From Bombyx mori (taxonomy: Eukaryota; Arthropoda; Insecta; Lepidoptera; Bombycidae), in assembly GCF_030269925.1 (NCBI RefSeq), contig NC_085123.1, forward strand, positions 744,001 to 808,000: 64,000 nucleotides of DNA, given 5' to 3'. The translations under genes and the position numbers were made by a program. The first letter of the stretch is position 1, and every line of letters starts with the position of its first letter. The notes beneath the pieces are model-generated. The model did not search any database, was not told the origin of the DNA, and saw only the letters and a list, made by a program, of their open reading frames with translations. This document shows positions 1 through 12,700 of this stretch, in pieces.

Positions 1-204
1 TCAATTTTGGACTCCGATGAGCAGGCAGTGCTGTGTGCGCCGTGAACTCTCCTACTTAAACTTAAACTCCTCGCTAAAAGTAAAACTAGATGGAGTAGAG
101 ACAGTTAGCATCTTTTGAAGCACAGTTCAATCTTCCCGAGTACAATGTACGTGCAAGTGACGTGAAATGTCCCGTGTTTAAAGGTTTGAAAAGGTTTATA
201 CTCT

Positions 205-430
205 ATTCCACCAGCTCACCGTCCTCGTCGAGCGAATTAACCCAGAGACACAGCCCACTGAGTTTCTCACCGGATCTTCTCGGTGGTAAATTCTGCGAAG
301 AACTGCTCTTGCTAGGGTCAGTGTTAGCAACACTCCGGTTTGAGCCCCGCGAGCTCACCTACATGTTAGGACGAAGCTGAAATAGCCTCTCAAGACTATC
401 AGCATAGGTAGGAGAAAAAAAAAACTATTC
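205..430 (+). repeat. Jockey LINE 3' end
   Basis: It contains the 3' sequence shared with the element at 42600-44300: CCACTGAGTTTCTC, GGATCTTCTC, CTGCGAAGAACTGC, then CAGCATAGGTAGGAG and an A tail at 414-423. It lies in the region left of the ENGASE exons. Confidence 0.75.
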
Positions 431-670
431 CAATTACGAAGTCCCTTTTGACACTTCTTAGAACGTAACTCTTCACGTTTCGCATACTTTGAAATAATAA
501 TAATTATTTTTTGGTTCATGGTCGTAAACATTATTTAAAAAATACACAATCAATCTAATCATTATAAAATTAATTAACACACAAAATAACATAATAATAA
601 CATCTGTCTCATGGAAATTCGTAATTGGAATAGAGTATAGTTGCATTCATTCAACTATACTGGTCTACAA

Positions 671-907
671 ATATAGTGGTCTTGTGAGCCCGCACAGGTA
701 CCACCGCCCTGCCCATTTCTTTCGTGAAGCAGTAATGCGTTTCGGTCTGAAGGGTGAGGGGGGCGGGGGTTCTACTATAGAACTGAAACTCAGGTCAGGT
801 CTACAGCTAAGCGACGGCATTCACATTATTCCTGTCTATGGGCTCCGGTAAACACTTAACAACACCAGGACAGTGAGCTTTTTAAGACGTCTAAGCATTA
901 AAAAATA
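671..907 (+). repeat. Bm1-type SINE body
   Basis: GTGGTCTTGTGAGCCCGCAC to CTAAGCATTAAAAAA. It lacks the tRNA-like head and is moderately diverged. Confidence 0.75.
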
Positions 908-1142
908 GCTTCGAAATGCGATATCTACCCTACACCGATATATACACCCCAAAGATATTGAAACTTCACTTCAAAATACAAAACCTTAAGTATCGTATAA
1001 CTTAAAACGCGCGTTGCACGACTTTTTTGTTGAGACTATCGCGGGATCGAAACCGGACGCGAACTTTGCTATATTTCCATTCCCGGAACGTCGCGCTCAG
1101 CGCCATGAGGCGACCAGCGCGGCGTCAGCCGTACGTACGTAC

Positions 1143-4100
1143 CCTCGCGCAGAGCCCGAAGTGTCCCAGCAGAATGGGTCCCTCGGAGAAGGTGGTGCGA
1201 AGGTTAATTGAAGTTATCCGAGTGCCGGGTAACGATATTTCATAGTACCTTAAAAATGTTACATCAGGAACAACTTTAACCATAGCAATGAAACGTTTTT
1301 TTGAGTTGGAGATCACAGATTAACCAGAAGCAGAGCGCGTTGCGAGACCTCACGGGTTAGTACCACAATCCTGCCTGTCTTTGCTGCAAAGTTCTCATGT
1401 GTTCCGGTCTAAAAAGACATATCGCTATTATAAAGACTTCAGATTCATGTTGCGACCACATAATGTCAAGCAAGCCGTGAACTCATCCATTTACTTAAAT
1501 AAATAAATGCCTTACAAGACTAACATTCGTCCTTTGGGTCCTGAAATTTCTGTTTAGTATGTATGCCATACCCATAACCCAGGTGAAGATGACAGCTTGC
1601 GGCCGTTTAATATAGAAGATTTATCATCACAAGAACCTACCTTACTCTCCAATTGTAAGCGTTATCCACTGGAACATAGAACTCTGGTTCGTTCAGCAAT
1701 ATGTACTTCTGAAGGTCCCTGAACCCCTCGTCCGACGACCCGTTCACGGGGTACAAATTGACTTTACTGCTTGAAGCAACACTCTGAGCAGCACGCGACA
1801 GACTTCGCCCCACCAGCACCACTTTCAAGTCCCTATCGTTTTGATCTTTCATAAACAATTTGACATTTAAATTTTGTTCTGGGTAGTTTTTCAAATTTTT
1901 CGTGACCACGCAAGCTATCAACTTTTCTTCACATGTGAAATCGCAATGGAACAACCTTATAAAGCGATGTTCAGACTGGGCTGCATCTGAAGGATTGACC
2001 TTCAGACACGACCCTCCTGTGAAACTGTCATCTAGGTACAACTCTAAGCATTCTAGCTCGCCAGGGACACAAGCTAGCGCGTACTGAGTCTTATCTACGG
2101 GCTTATTTATTTTTAAAGTGACAGTTGAATGGCTCGAAGAATTCACCGCGTTTTCTTTGACATCATAAAGTCTTGAAGCCTTCGCATTCGACTTCGAGGA
2201 GATCTGCAGTTTCCTCTTTATATCTTTAGAGCCGTTATCGGTATCGTCAAATTTCTCATCAGAAATAACATTGTCATCGTCATCTGTGAATTCGTCTATT
2301 GGTACATCGTCCCGCGCGTCGTCTGGTAGGTCCATACTCCTCACAGCCTCATCATCGTTTAAAAGTTTCCTCATTTTTTTCAGAGCGTCAGGGTCTTTCA
2401 GGAGATCATTTTTCGACATTCGTAAGATGTGCGGTAAAGCAGAGATGAAGTAGCCGTGGGCCCCGTGAGTTGAGTTCGGTTGGTACTGCATATGTCGCAG
2501 GTTGTACCACGGAACTGGACCAAGAACCTATATTTTTCAGTAAATATAATTTTGTATTACAACTAAACGTCTATAAAAGAGCATTGAGACTTCAATCTTT
2601 TGTCTTGATGTTGCCAGCCTTCTTAATGTTGCAAACATCTAACCATAGTCACAAAATATAATAAAATACTGAAAGAGGAGTTTATTGGGAGACAAACAAT
2701 AATGAAATTATTGATATTGGTACTGGTAATATGTATTATAAATATTACTGGTGGTAGGACGTTTTGTGAGTCCGCACGGGTAGGTAGCACCGCCCTGCCT
2801 AATTCTGCCGTGAAGCAGTAATGCGTTTAGGTTTGAAGGGTGGGGCAATCGTTGCACTGTAAAAACTGAGACCTCAAAACTCACATCAATAAGGTGGGTG
2901 ACGGCATTTACGTTGTACATGTCTATGGGCTTCGGTAACCACTTAAAACCAGGTGGACTGTGAGCTCGTCCACCAAAATATGCAAAAAAAACAAACCTTA
3001 TACAGATCAACATCTCTCTCACCTCTCCATACAATCTTCGTTTTAATCCTTGCCCTCTGCAAAAGGAAGTTCGAAATGGTAATTCGCAAGGGAGCCTCGT
3101 GTTCAGATACGGCCAGATGGTGCCCCACAGCGCCCTGTCCCTGAGCAAGAACTGGCGGTACGTGTCCACGCCCTCCGTCATAGCCACTCTATTGATGTTG
3201 CAGTCTTCCAGACTCATGGCCTCGTGTGACCAGGCCGGAGCGAATATAGCCATGGAACAGCCATATTTATGTGCTATTTTGACGGCCTGTAGATTAACAA
3301 CTAGTCGTTTAGTACAAAAGGATAATATCGTTTTTACCATCGCCCCAGCAGCATCGGAACAGAGTCTATTTGTACTTTTAGCAACTGTTTCATTAGACAC
3401 ACAGTTCGTTAGAGTGAATTCCCTTTTGGAGTGTTTCCTGGGTGCTATGATATTGCTATCGTCAAACGGAGTGACAAAAGAGTTCATAACGGCACAGAAT
3501 AGCTTCACTAAGTCCCTTTTCTTAAGCATTGTTTATGATTATAAGCAATAAGTGATTCGACCTTTCAAGACCATAATAATATGAAAAAGTGAAAATGTTA
3601 TTGTGACAGAGCGATGATAATCGTGTCATTTAGGTAGGTAGGAGCTTGCGGAGACCAGTGCCATTTATGCACATTTATTTCCGGAACAACAGCATGACTA
3701 TACTATTATCATTCAAGACAATCCAACAGTTTATTTATTCAAATAAATGTGAATGACAAAACAGCATGACTTAGAAACAGTGCTTCATATAGCAACTGCT
3801 GCAAAAAGATCTTTTGTCTGTGCTCTGCAGACCTGTTTCTGCTAAGTGTGTCATTAATTTATTCATTTCTTATTTTTAATGTACATATTGCTATATACAA
3901 AAAAGAGCAATCCCTGAGTTGCCCTAAGAAAAATTTTTTTAACAAAGTTTTATGTCTGGTATTTTTGTCTCTTTTCCTTGGGGTCTCCGCTTCCCCTATC
4001 CTGCACCTTCTACCTGGCTACCTAACACACTTAGATAATTTACTTGAAATGTACAGTATGAGGAACAGAAATGACAGGCAAACTTATAGCTCCATTATTG

Positions 4101-7100
4101 AGAAATTTATTACCGATTGTGTATTCAACTGTCCCCCGCCATAGAAGTTCCTGCCCCACACATCGATCCCGATGTAGAGGTCTGTGAGTCGATCTCCCGC
4201 CTCCACGGCGCTAGAGGACACGTTCGCTTCTGACCACGAGTAATTCGTGAATATGCCGTCGCAGGCGTCGAAGAACGGCCTGAGAGATCCAGTTTAGCAA
4301 GCGTCACATTTACGTATGTGGTAAAAACTAACCAGATTTTTTATTACTGAGCAAAATTAAGTAGAAGCTTCTAATTTAGTAAGTAAGGGTGTTAGGTACC
4401 AAGAAATCATCCACTTTGAGACATGAGGTTGAAGCCCCAAATGTGTTATAGCTCATGCTAACTTTTAAATTGGAACGCATCAGTGCTTCGTGATAAAAAT
4501 AGCCAAATTGGAACATTTCGCTTTACCAGTAATCACGCAAATTTATGAAATTTTTACGAGTACATTTTTAATTGCTTATTTAAAAGGACTATCTCAAGGC
4601 CCTCCTGATGTTATGTGGTTATCGAAGTCCATAGACATCGACAATATAAATTCCTCCACCCACCTTGACATTATTATGAATTCTGAGTCTCATTTTTTAG
4701 AGTACAACAGCCGCCCCACCCTTCAAACCCAAACGCATTACAGCTTCGCGGCAGAAATAGGCTGGGCAGCGGTGCCCACCTGTGCGGGCTCACAAAATGC
4801 CTTAACACCAGTAATTACACACTTTAGAATTTTTGAGGTTTTGATTTTTATTAGCCTGCTATTCGTTCGACGTGGAAGCCATTCGTAAACACTTGTATAG
4901 TACGTATTTCATTAGAAAAAGTTGTACCTGTTGGCGGGATTTGAACACCGACACAGTCGGATCGCTCGATACGAATGCACCGGGCGTCTTATCATGTACC
5001 TAGGCCACAACGACTTTAATATTTTAATTAATACGATATTTTAATAAACGATATTCTTTAATTGTGGAAGTCGCTCCTAAACGTATGTCTAGTGTGTATT
5101 TGCTTAGAAACATTGATCGATTTGAATCCCGGAGTGGGCACATCGCTCGATACAAATATACCGGTCGCTTACTCTTCAATCCACCAGTGTTTCTTTTCGT
5201 AAATGTGTTGTAATGTACGCGCAAGCATACTTTTGTTATATTGCGTGCAGTGAATAAATTAGGTTTTTTATCGATCAAAATAGTAAGATGACATTGATGA
5301 TGTGCTTTTCAAAAAAACAAATACTAAGTAAATAGGGTACTTTTTTTTTAAATACTATCAACTAACCTATTCTTATGATTGAGACCATTCTGCCAGATTA
5401 ATGTCCCTTGTATCGTCACACTGTCGTACCAGATCAGCACCGGATCGTCCAGTTCTTGGTGCAGAATTCGATGGAAATAACGGACAAAGTCCAGTAACAT
5501 CTCCGGTTTGGCTATCTACAAGAAGAAAATGTTATTTTTAAAGACATAGATCATTAGAAGTACCAGACCTCACACATTACGAAACGGATTTATGTAGTTA
5601 CTGATCATACCATGGGTTAATCATCTAAATAACCTTCTTACTTGATTCTCTATATTGAGAAGCCATCCATCAAACTTAAGGACCTTGGCGACGGAGACCA
5701 GAGCACTGGCGAAATATCGGTACACTGCTTCCGAGGCCAGCATTTTATTCCAAAACGCAACCCCATCGTTCCACTCCGTTATCACTGTACCTGCAATCGA
5801 AAACGTTAGTGTCAATCGTCCTATGTCTAAGTTGGGTTTTTTTACCTATTCTAGTGACCTCAAAGGGTCATACTAGATTTACCGGGTGAGTTCACGGAGC
5901 TCTAACCTGGCGAAGTTGCTAACATTAGCCCTAGCAAGAGCAGTGCTTCGCAGAATCTACCACCGGATCGGAAACGCGACCCACTGAGAAGATCCAACGA
6001 GAAACTCAGCGGGCTGCGTCTGAGGGTTAATTTACTCGCCAAACCCTTCGTCGCAAGCAACGGTTTCGACGAGAACGGTGACCGGTGCTTGTGGTACCCA
6101 AAAGCACCGATAGTGGATCCCGAGGATCCGAAACGATGTGAGGCTTTGTTAATGTACGAGTAAGAACCACCATTCTGCCTATAACTGTCGCGATGCAGTG
6201 CGTGCCAGTTTGAAGGGTACGATAGACCTGTCTGGGCGGCCTCAAATAGCACCGTTCCACTAATAGAATGAATTTAATTTCACGTCGAAACAAACCGATA
6301 ACTTTGACGCCGTGCGCGTGGCCAACATTGATCCAGCTCAAAGGGGGTATCGTTATGAGATGATGACTAAAATAACAGAAGATATCGACAGCTGCCCAGT
6401 TGTAGAAAGTGTAGGCATGGTGACACCCCGTGCCGTCTACGGTACTGAAAGAAAAGTTAATACAAATGAGATTAGAGGGTTTGACTATCAGCGATGCGAT
6501 CTAGTATGATAGTGGCCCCGTATACATCATTACTTCGCAGAAATGGACTAAACAGAAGTGCCAACTTTTTGCCTACTTAATCTTTTTTTTTCGGGCAGAT
6601 GGCCAAACCTCCGACGAGTTTTCCGTGCCTAGATGGCACGCGGTGCATATGGGACTTCACGGTCTGCTGTCTGTTGTTGGGTGCAGACCGCGGGCCCAGG
6701 ATATTTTAGGCTTTACCGCATCAAACGACTCTCCTTGCACCCAACGTCAGAGTAGGATGGTTCGGGCGGTAACCTAAGAAGTTATTCCAATTACGCGCGG
6801 ACAAGTAGATGAACTCGCAGGGCTCAATTTGACAGAACTTGCTACCCCTAGAAAGAGGAGTGCTTCGCAGTATCTATCACCGCGGCATCGGATCATAATC
6901 GAGAAGATTCGGCGAGAAACTTAATGGGTTATATCGATGGTTACACGTCGAAGACTTCGTCGAAAAAAATACGTTTTTGGAACTTTTGCTGAAATTTGAC
7001 GGAAATTACTGTTTTGCTCAAAGTGCTAAAATTATTAGGATTATGGAATTGGAATTGTTAAAACGGCCGTAAATTTTCTGACAATTACCTGTCATCGTGG

Positions 7101-7414
7101 TACCCGTTTGCCATATCATGACAAACTAAAGTTTTCGGTGTTTTTTTTTTATCGTGTCGCAATGTTTCGTTTTCCGTATCCGGGTTGAAATGACAGAAGT
7201 CTTCCGTTGTTTGGATTTGGAAAGAGGCTATTGTTGAATGAGGTTTACTTTTGTTTACCTCTGTGTTTTTTATCAGTGCTTTACTATGCGGAGTCATCTC
7301 TTTACACAAGGTGCTCCAAGCTGGAGGGTCCTCCAAAAATGATATTAATTCTTCATAACTATCGAGCGGTTTGCAGGTTAATTCACTGTCTGTTGAAATT
7401 GTTTTACTATTCAT
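1143..7414 (-). CDS. ENGASE: Cytosolic endo-beta-N-acetylglucosaminidase (GH85), 3' end not found
   Basis: Eight exons on the minus strand join in frame: 7414-7089, 6444-6296, 5790-5642, 5515-5367, 4279-4114, 3286-3023, 2527-1641 and 1248-1143, giving 732 residues. A donor follows 1143, so the last exon or exons probably lie beyond base 1. The ATG at 7414 opens the only long first exon. GH85 hallmarks are visible: PKTLVCHDM (exon 1), a YFSHH segment (exon 2), GTVITEWNDG, the catalytic FDGWLLNIEN (Asn204 and Glu206), VLIWYDSV, FFDACDGIFTNY and MAIFAPAW. The family cleaves the chitobiose core of free oligosaccharides and misfolded glycoproteins in the cytosol. No signal peptide is seen, as expected. 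A beta-sandwich part (DDSFTGGSCLKV) follows an acidic insertion at about residues 459-503. Introns hold Bm1 and Jockey fragments. Identity is firm; the missing end is the main uncertainty. Confidence 0.93.
1352..1412 (+). repeat. Degraded Bm1 fragment
   Basis: AGTACCACAATCCTGCCTGT and a GTTCCGGTCT block resemble the Bm1 mid-section. It is only a weak match. Confidence 0.3.
2746..2992 (+). repeat. Bm1-type SINE body in an ENGASE intron
   Basis: GGTGGTAGGACGTTTTGTGA to GCTCGTCCACCAAAATATGC and an A tail, between ENGASE exons 6 and 7. Confidence 0.85.
4564..5014 (-). repeat. Bm1-type SINE, nearly full length
   Basis: The tail side is at the left and the tRNA-like head at the right, with a B-box-like GGGATTTGAACACC and CTAGGCCACAACGACT. 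It lies in the intron between ENGASE exons 4 and 5. Confidence 0.82.
5058..5172 (-). repeat. Bm1 tRNA-like head fragment
   Basis: TTTGAATCCCGGAG, ATCGCTCGATACAAATATAC and CGGTCGCTTA repeat the head of the adjacent copy. It is probably a second, older insertion. Confidence 0.55.
5830..6125 (-). repeat. Jockey LINE 3' end in an ENGASE intron
   Basis: A reverse copy with the C-terminal reading (DPLSVLLGTTSTGHRSRRNR) plus the 3' untranslated block. The poly-A end, seen as a T run near 5838, faces ENGASE exon 3; the copy lies between exons 2 and 3. Confidence 0.78.
6584..6790 (-). repeat. GC-rich LINE tail, family B, decayed
   Basis: T run, GGGCAGATGGCC, GGGTGCAGACCGCGGGCCC and AAACGACTCTCC match the two other copies with more divergence. 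It sits in the first ENGASE intron. Confidence 0.55.
6825..6966 (-). repeat. Jockey LINE 3' fragment, decayed
   Basis: A diverged reverse copy (CAGTATCTATCACCG, GAGAAGATTCGGCGAG, GAAGACTTCGTCG) in the first ENGASE intron, directly after a GC-rich LINE tail. Confidence 0.6.
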
Positions 7415-7808
7415 TTTTACTTCCTAAACAATTGCACACCACTACTTTAATATACAATAGAAAACAGTTATATATATACTAATTAATTACAATTAAAAAT
7501 AATATTCGTCCCTCAGTATTAAGTCAAATCACAATTGTAGGTTATGTTTTGTTTACGTCCGCTTCTATCAGCTGACTAACTTTGACAATCAAAACAGCGC
7601 GTAATTTCAAACGAATGCAATTTATTAATTTAATAAATTTATTATCAATCGTAAAAACTAGGTTGCAGTAACATGTCAAGGCTGTAATTGCTTCATCAAC
7701 TCAATTATTAGTACCCCTTTATCCAATAAAATTCAACAATGCGTTTGAAATATATACCACAAAACATTTAATCAATTTTTATTTTTATTCAAAAGTAAGA
7801 TTTTATTA

Positions 7809-8103
7809 GCTAACTAGCTGACCCGGCAGACTTCGTAGTGCCTCAATCGATAAATAAAAGACCTAAGCTTTTGTACAAAATAAACTTAAAACAAACAAAA
7901 GGAATCCGTCCGACGGGGGACACATCAAAGGAAAAACAAAATTGTTATTTTCATTTAATTCCGAGTATTTTCATATTTATCTGCCTTTTAAACCTTCTCT
8001 GGACTTCCACAAATAATTCAAGACTAAAATTAGCCAAATCCGTCCAGCCTTTCTCGAGTTTTAGCGAGACTAACGAACAGTAATCATTTTTATATATATA
8101 GAT
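7809..8103 (+). repeat. Dispersed repeat, RTE-like 3' end, copy 1
   Basis: GCTGACCCGGCAGACTTCGT at the start and TCGAGTTTTAGCGAGACTAA then TATATATATAGATAG at the end. It is nearly identical to 18384-18662. The end sequence is typical of a very common insect non-LTR tail; the exact family is inferred. Confidence 0.65.
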
Positions 8104-9744
8104 AGATTTCAAAAATATGGGTAATATGTTCAATGAGTGGACAATTAAAGTCGATTTTTTATTCTTTAATTCAACGTTTTTCGATAAATACATATTAGTT
8201 TCTCAGCTTCGGAAAAAGTAACAGAACTTATTTTGAACCTAATATAATATATTGGGTATATTATGAGCACACATAAATTAAACGCTAAAAGAATGCACTT
8301 TGGAATTACATACTTTTAGTCAATAAATTATTAAACAACGGAATTTTTTATTCTGCGGTACTATTTTGCCCTATTTACTTCGATAAGCAAACGGAAATTC
8401 GACGATATCACAATTATTCAATTGACCCCAATTTCTGTGTTCTATTAAAATTAAATAAACAAATTATAAATACTATAAATTATTTAAGTTTTACATTAGC
8501 CTAGTGAAATACGGCCATACTTTATTTTGAGTGTAGCTCTTAAATAATTAGCTCGTGATTTTCGGTAAACATTCATTAGATAAAAGTGTTTGCACGCCAT
8601 GTAGTGTATATACTTTGGTAGTGGTGTATGGTACTAACAAATCTACCCTCAAATTGGAAGTAATAATTATAAAAAGATATTTTACCGTCTACCGGCTAAC
8701 CCGGATGAATTCGATACTTCAGAATCGCTGCTTAACAAAATTATCTCTAATGCCATTCAAACTTCATAAACTACTAGCTGTATCCATCCGCTTCGCTGAG
8801 CATTTAAAATTAACATTATTATTTCTCGCCCCTACAAAGATTCTCATCTTGAACGCCCCCGCAACTGGTGTAGGGAGTCCAACACTCATATAAATATTAG
8901 CCTATCCATTAATTACATGTATTTTTTACATGGATACCAAGTTATAAGTCAATCGGATGCATGGTTTAGTAATTATAACGGTACATCCGTAAAAACCACG
9001 GTAGATTTATATATTAGTATAGATTATTAAACATAAATTCATAGAACAAATTTAAGTAATACCTATTGTATCATCTACAATCAAATTATGTTATTTAAAT
9101 AAAACGGTTGATTAAAACCGCATTTAGTTGCAGAAGTACTTAACGAAACTTTGGTTGGGTTGTTACCTATTAAGCGTACATTATGAATAAGACCATCGTT
9201 ATCCGGCTTATTTGTATTTGTTTTACTTGAGTTTACGTGTTAATAGGATAATAGAACTTATGGTATTACGCAATTTGGCAGCTCACCGTACATAAAAAGC
9301 TAAGTGTTAATGTCATTCCTCGGTTTCAATTTCAGATTAAATTCTAATTAGTACCGTACATATCTGAGATTCTATGAAAATGAACTTATGCTCATAATTC
9401 CTACCGACTTGAAGATGTCAATTCATTCAGATTTGTCAATGTCATCCATAGGTTTTGGTCAAAGCTAGGGTAAACACTAAACAGTTTCTGCATTACAACT
9501 ACAACATTTAATTTATATAAAATCTTATTAAATTTGCAGGATACATATAAAATAAGTTAGAGAAATCGTACCACACTTACTTAAAACACATGATAACCTA
9601 TAAATAAAACAATTATGTGCACAGAGAGATATCTAAAGTAACATTAAAGACATTAAAAGTTTGATTTATATAATCAGATCTAAATAAGTACCATTCTGAT
9701 GTACGTAAACCTTTACTTTTATTATAAGCGGTAACACTATCCAA
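8104..9744. other. AT-rich spacer before the GT7 gene
   Basis: With 7415-7808 this is the divergent promoter space between ENGASE and the GalNAc-transferase gene. No coding exon or clear repeat was recognised apart from the element at 7809-8103. A TATATATATA stretch at about 7470-7480 lies 60 bases upstream of the ENGASE ATG, but such runs are common here. Confidence 0.5.
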
Positions 9745-12700
9745 ATGCCCAAATGTTCATTGAAAAACCGGTGAGTATCCTTTTTAAAGATCAAATATTG
9801 TTTTGCTTGCAACGTGTACTGTGCGCCTAAATATTTACTCTGTAAAATATTTAAAATAACATTACTTGTAGTGAGCTTGTAAGTTTTATAAATAAGAAAT
9901 AAAATTTGACATTATTTAGGTGAAACACATTGGGTATTTTAATCAATTTTATTAAAATCATCTAAATGATTTCCTATTGTCAAACAGACTACTGCAACTA
10001 CGGCTGAGCACTTGTGTAACAACAGTACTATGTTTAGTGGCAATTATAAATTTCTTTTCATTCTACGGAAAATACAATTACTCTCATATAAATCCACAAG
10101 ACATACCCAATCAATTGTATAAAGAAATAGCTTCAAACATAGTTTTGAAAAAGTCGAAACCAGACTGTGAGTTTGAGAATATTTTGAAAAGTACAAAAAC
10201 TACAGACAGCTGGGATGCGCCGAAGAAGAATGAAAACTTCAAAGCCAACAATATTGTTAACGGTAGCTATGTTCCTGAAGAATGCAACCCAATGTTCAGT
10301 GTGGCCGTGATAGTTACATACAGGAACAGACAAAAACACCTGGATGTCTTTCTACCATACATGCACAACTTTTTGAGGAAGCAACAATTGCATTATAAGT
10401 GAGTAGAAAATATAATTATTATGTTTTATTATGAACTAAGCACACATCTTGGGTAACAAATCAGTTGAATGTATGCCTAAATTGTTTATATTGATAATTT
10501 CTATATTTATACACTTAGCAATCCTTTTATTAAAAGGAAAACAAATACCCTGACTAATACATTACAATAATGAAGATTTTAGATGAGGATTGAAACACTT
10601 GATCTAATCCAAATATTTTTGGCCAAATCGCTGTACTATAAATATGTACCTAACACATATATGTACATGAACAATTTCCTTGCAGAAGGAAATATTTCTC
10701 TAGATCAGAAAAGTAGTGGTGCCGTTGACATCATGTTGTTTTAGATCTCGAATAACTTACCAGTAGTAGAACCACAAACTCGTCTACCTATGTACACTGT
10801 AAAAACACCTAAAAGCTATGATTACGTAAACAAAATGTGTCTATGAGTAATTGCCATTCAGGTTATGTCAGTTGGGTGTTGTTAATTGTCATATTTATGG
10901 CAATATACTAGCTTATGCCTTATGGATCTTTCTGATGTCTTTTGGGTGCTGTTGGACACTGCCAATACTAACACTCGCAGGAGCTAAAGCATATGTCACT
11001 GTACTGGTCAAACTTGTCAAAGTGTTTGATGTGACACTTAGCTCATAGCCACTGTCATAGTACACTGAGTTTCTCGTAAGATCTTAGTGGGAATAATTGC
11101 TTTCAACTTTTAGGCCTCCATCAGCTGCGCTCATGTAGTTTCTAACAAAGTCTTCCCTCCCACCTCGGCCCTCAAACTCGTCTCTCTGTCTGGGTCATCT
11201 CTTGGCCACAAGCATGCTAAAACTAAACTAATAACATTTTTTATTTTCAGCTATTTTCCCATAAACTTGGTTTAGTAAAAAAACAATAAAATGTGTCAGA
11301 AAACCAAGAAATGATTATCGTTAGTAAATGTTCAATATAAATTTGTAGATTAGATAAGATATCCTGCAATTAAAGGCCGGTTTATGACTTTCTGTAAAAG
11401 TTTGATTGAGCGATTAGACTTTCCATTGTATTTAGTGTTAGAATTATGATTTGATTTGTACTGTATCATTATCTTGTAAGACAAAACCGCACTAGATCTT
11501 AGTTTGAATTTAAAATGTGTATTCAGATGGTGAAAGGAGGGACTTCAACTGTCCTATTTTATATCTCATACATTATATACCTTGTACAAAGATTTACCTT
11601 GTACTATTTAACTTTGAAATTAACTCAAAAATTTCGAAACCATATTGGCTCAGCTCTATGTCCCATAGATCCCCCCTCTATGTCCCATAGTACCCCATAT
11701 GGAGGTAGAGCAATACTTTGAAGTTGTAAGAAGTGACTATCAGTGGACAGTGACCTCGCCATACTACTGGCATTTCTTCTCAGCGTCTGTCGCCATTTAC
11801 TAATGACTGAGATATTGAAACAGAAATCATTTTAGATTATAAAATTTATAAAATAATTTCACACCATCATCTGTCACTATCGGACCTGAATGTGGTGGTA
11901 AATATTCGGGTTGTAGCAATATGAATAAATGAGGCAAGTTCATTATTCTCAGAATTTGCAATAAACTCCATTGTTTCTTATCAAATTACCTTAATTATGT
12001 ATAAACCCGATAAATATTTTTCCAGAATATACTTAATTGAACAAGAAGATAAAAAACCATGGAACAAAGGCTTGCTTTACAATATCGGTGCCAAAAGGGC
12101 CATAGCCGAAAAATTCCCCTGCCTCATATTGCACGATGTGGATCTTCTACCATTAGATGAAAGCAATCTCTATGCCTGCCTGAACAACCCGCGACACATG
12201 AGCGCCAGCATAGACAAGTTCAGATACGTCCTGACTTACGATTATCTAGTCGGTGGAGTGTTGGCGATAACGGCGGACCAGTTCGTGAAGGTTAATGGGT
12301 TTTCTAACAGATTCGAAGGATGGGGCGGAGAAGATGATGACTTTTACGAAAGACTGTCTGCGCACGGATTCAACGTTGTGAGGTGAGTCGGAATTTGTGG
12401 CCGATTTGTCTCGTCACCTACAACCTAGCAGAAAAAAATTCAAACCGTCAAGCAGGTGCTGAGTTGGAATCAATCCAACTCAGCACCTGCCGTGACACGT
12501 CAGCCGCCAAGCAGTCATTTCTTTTGATTCAAGGGTCGGACAGCCCATACACAATACCATTGAGACAGACCTCACGTACCACGGAAATGAGCGGTGGTCA
12601 CGTAGTGATGTCTATGAGCTCCCGTGACCACTTCACACTGCGTGGACCATGAGTTTTATCACCCACCTACTTACTAAATTAATACTTTTACCTTGGATTG

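Noticed and set aside
2708..3529. One long minus-strand frame of 273 codons
   Set aside because: It reads through splice sites. Only 3286-3023 codes (ENGASE exon 6); the rest runs into intron and a Bm1 copy.
12383..12652. Plus-strand frame following GT7 exon 3
   Set aside because: It starts at the splice donor and runs through the intron containing the hairpin and a decayed SINE; exon 4 continues the protein in phase instead.
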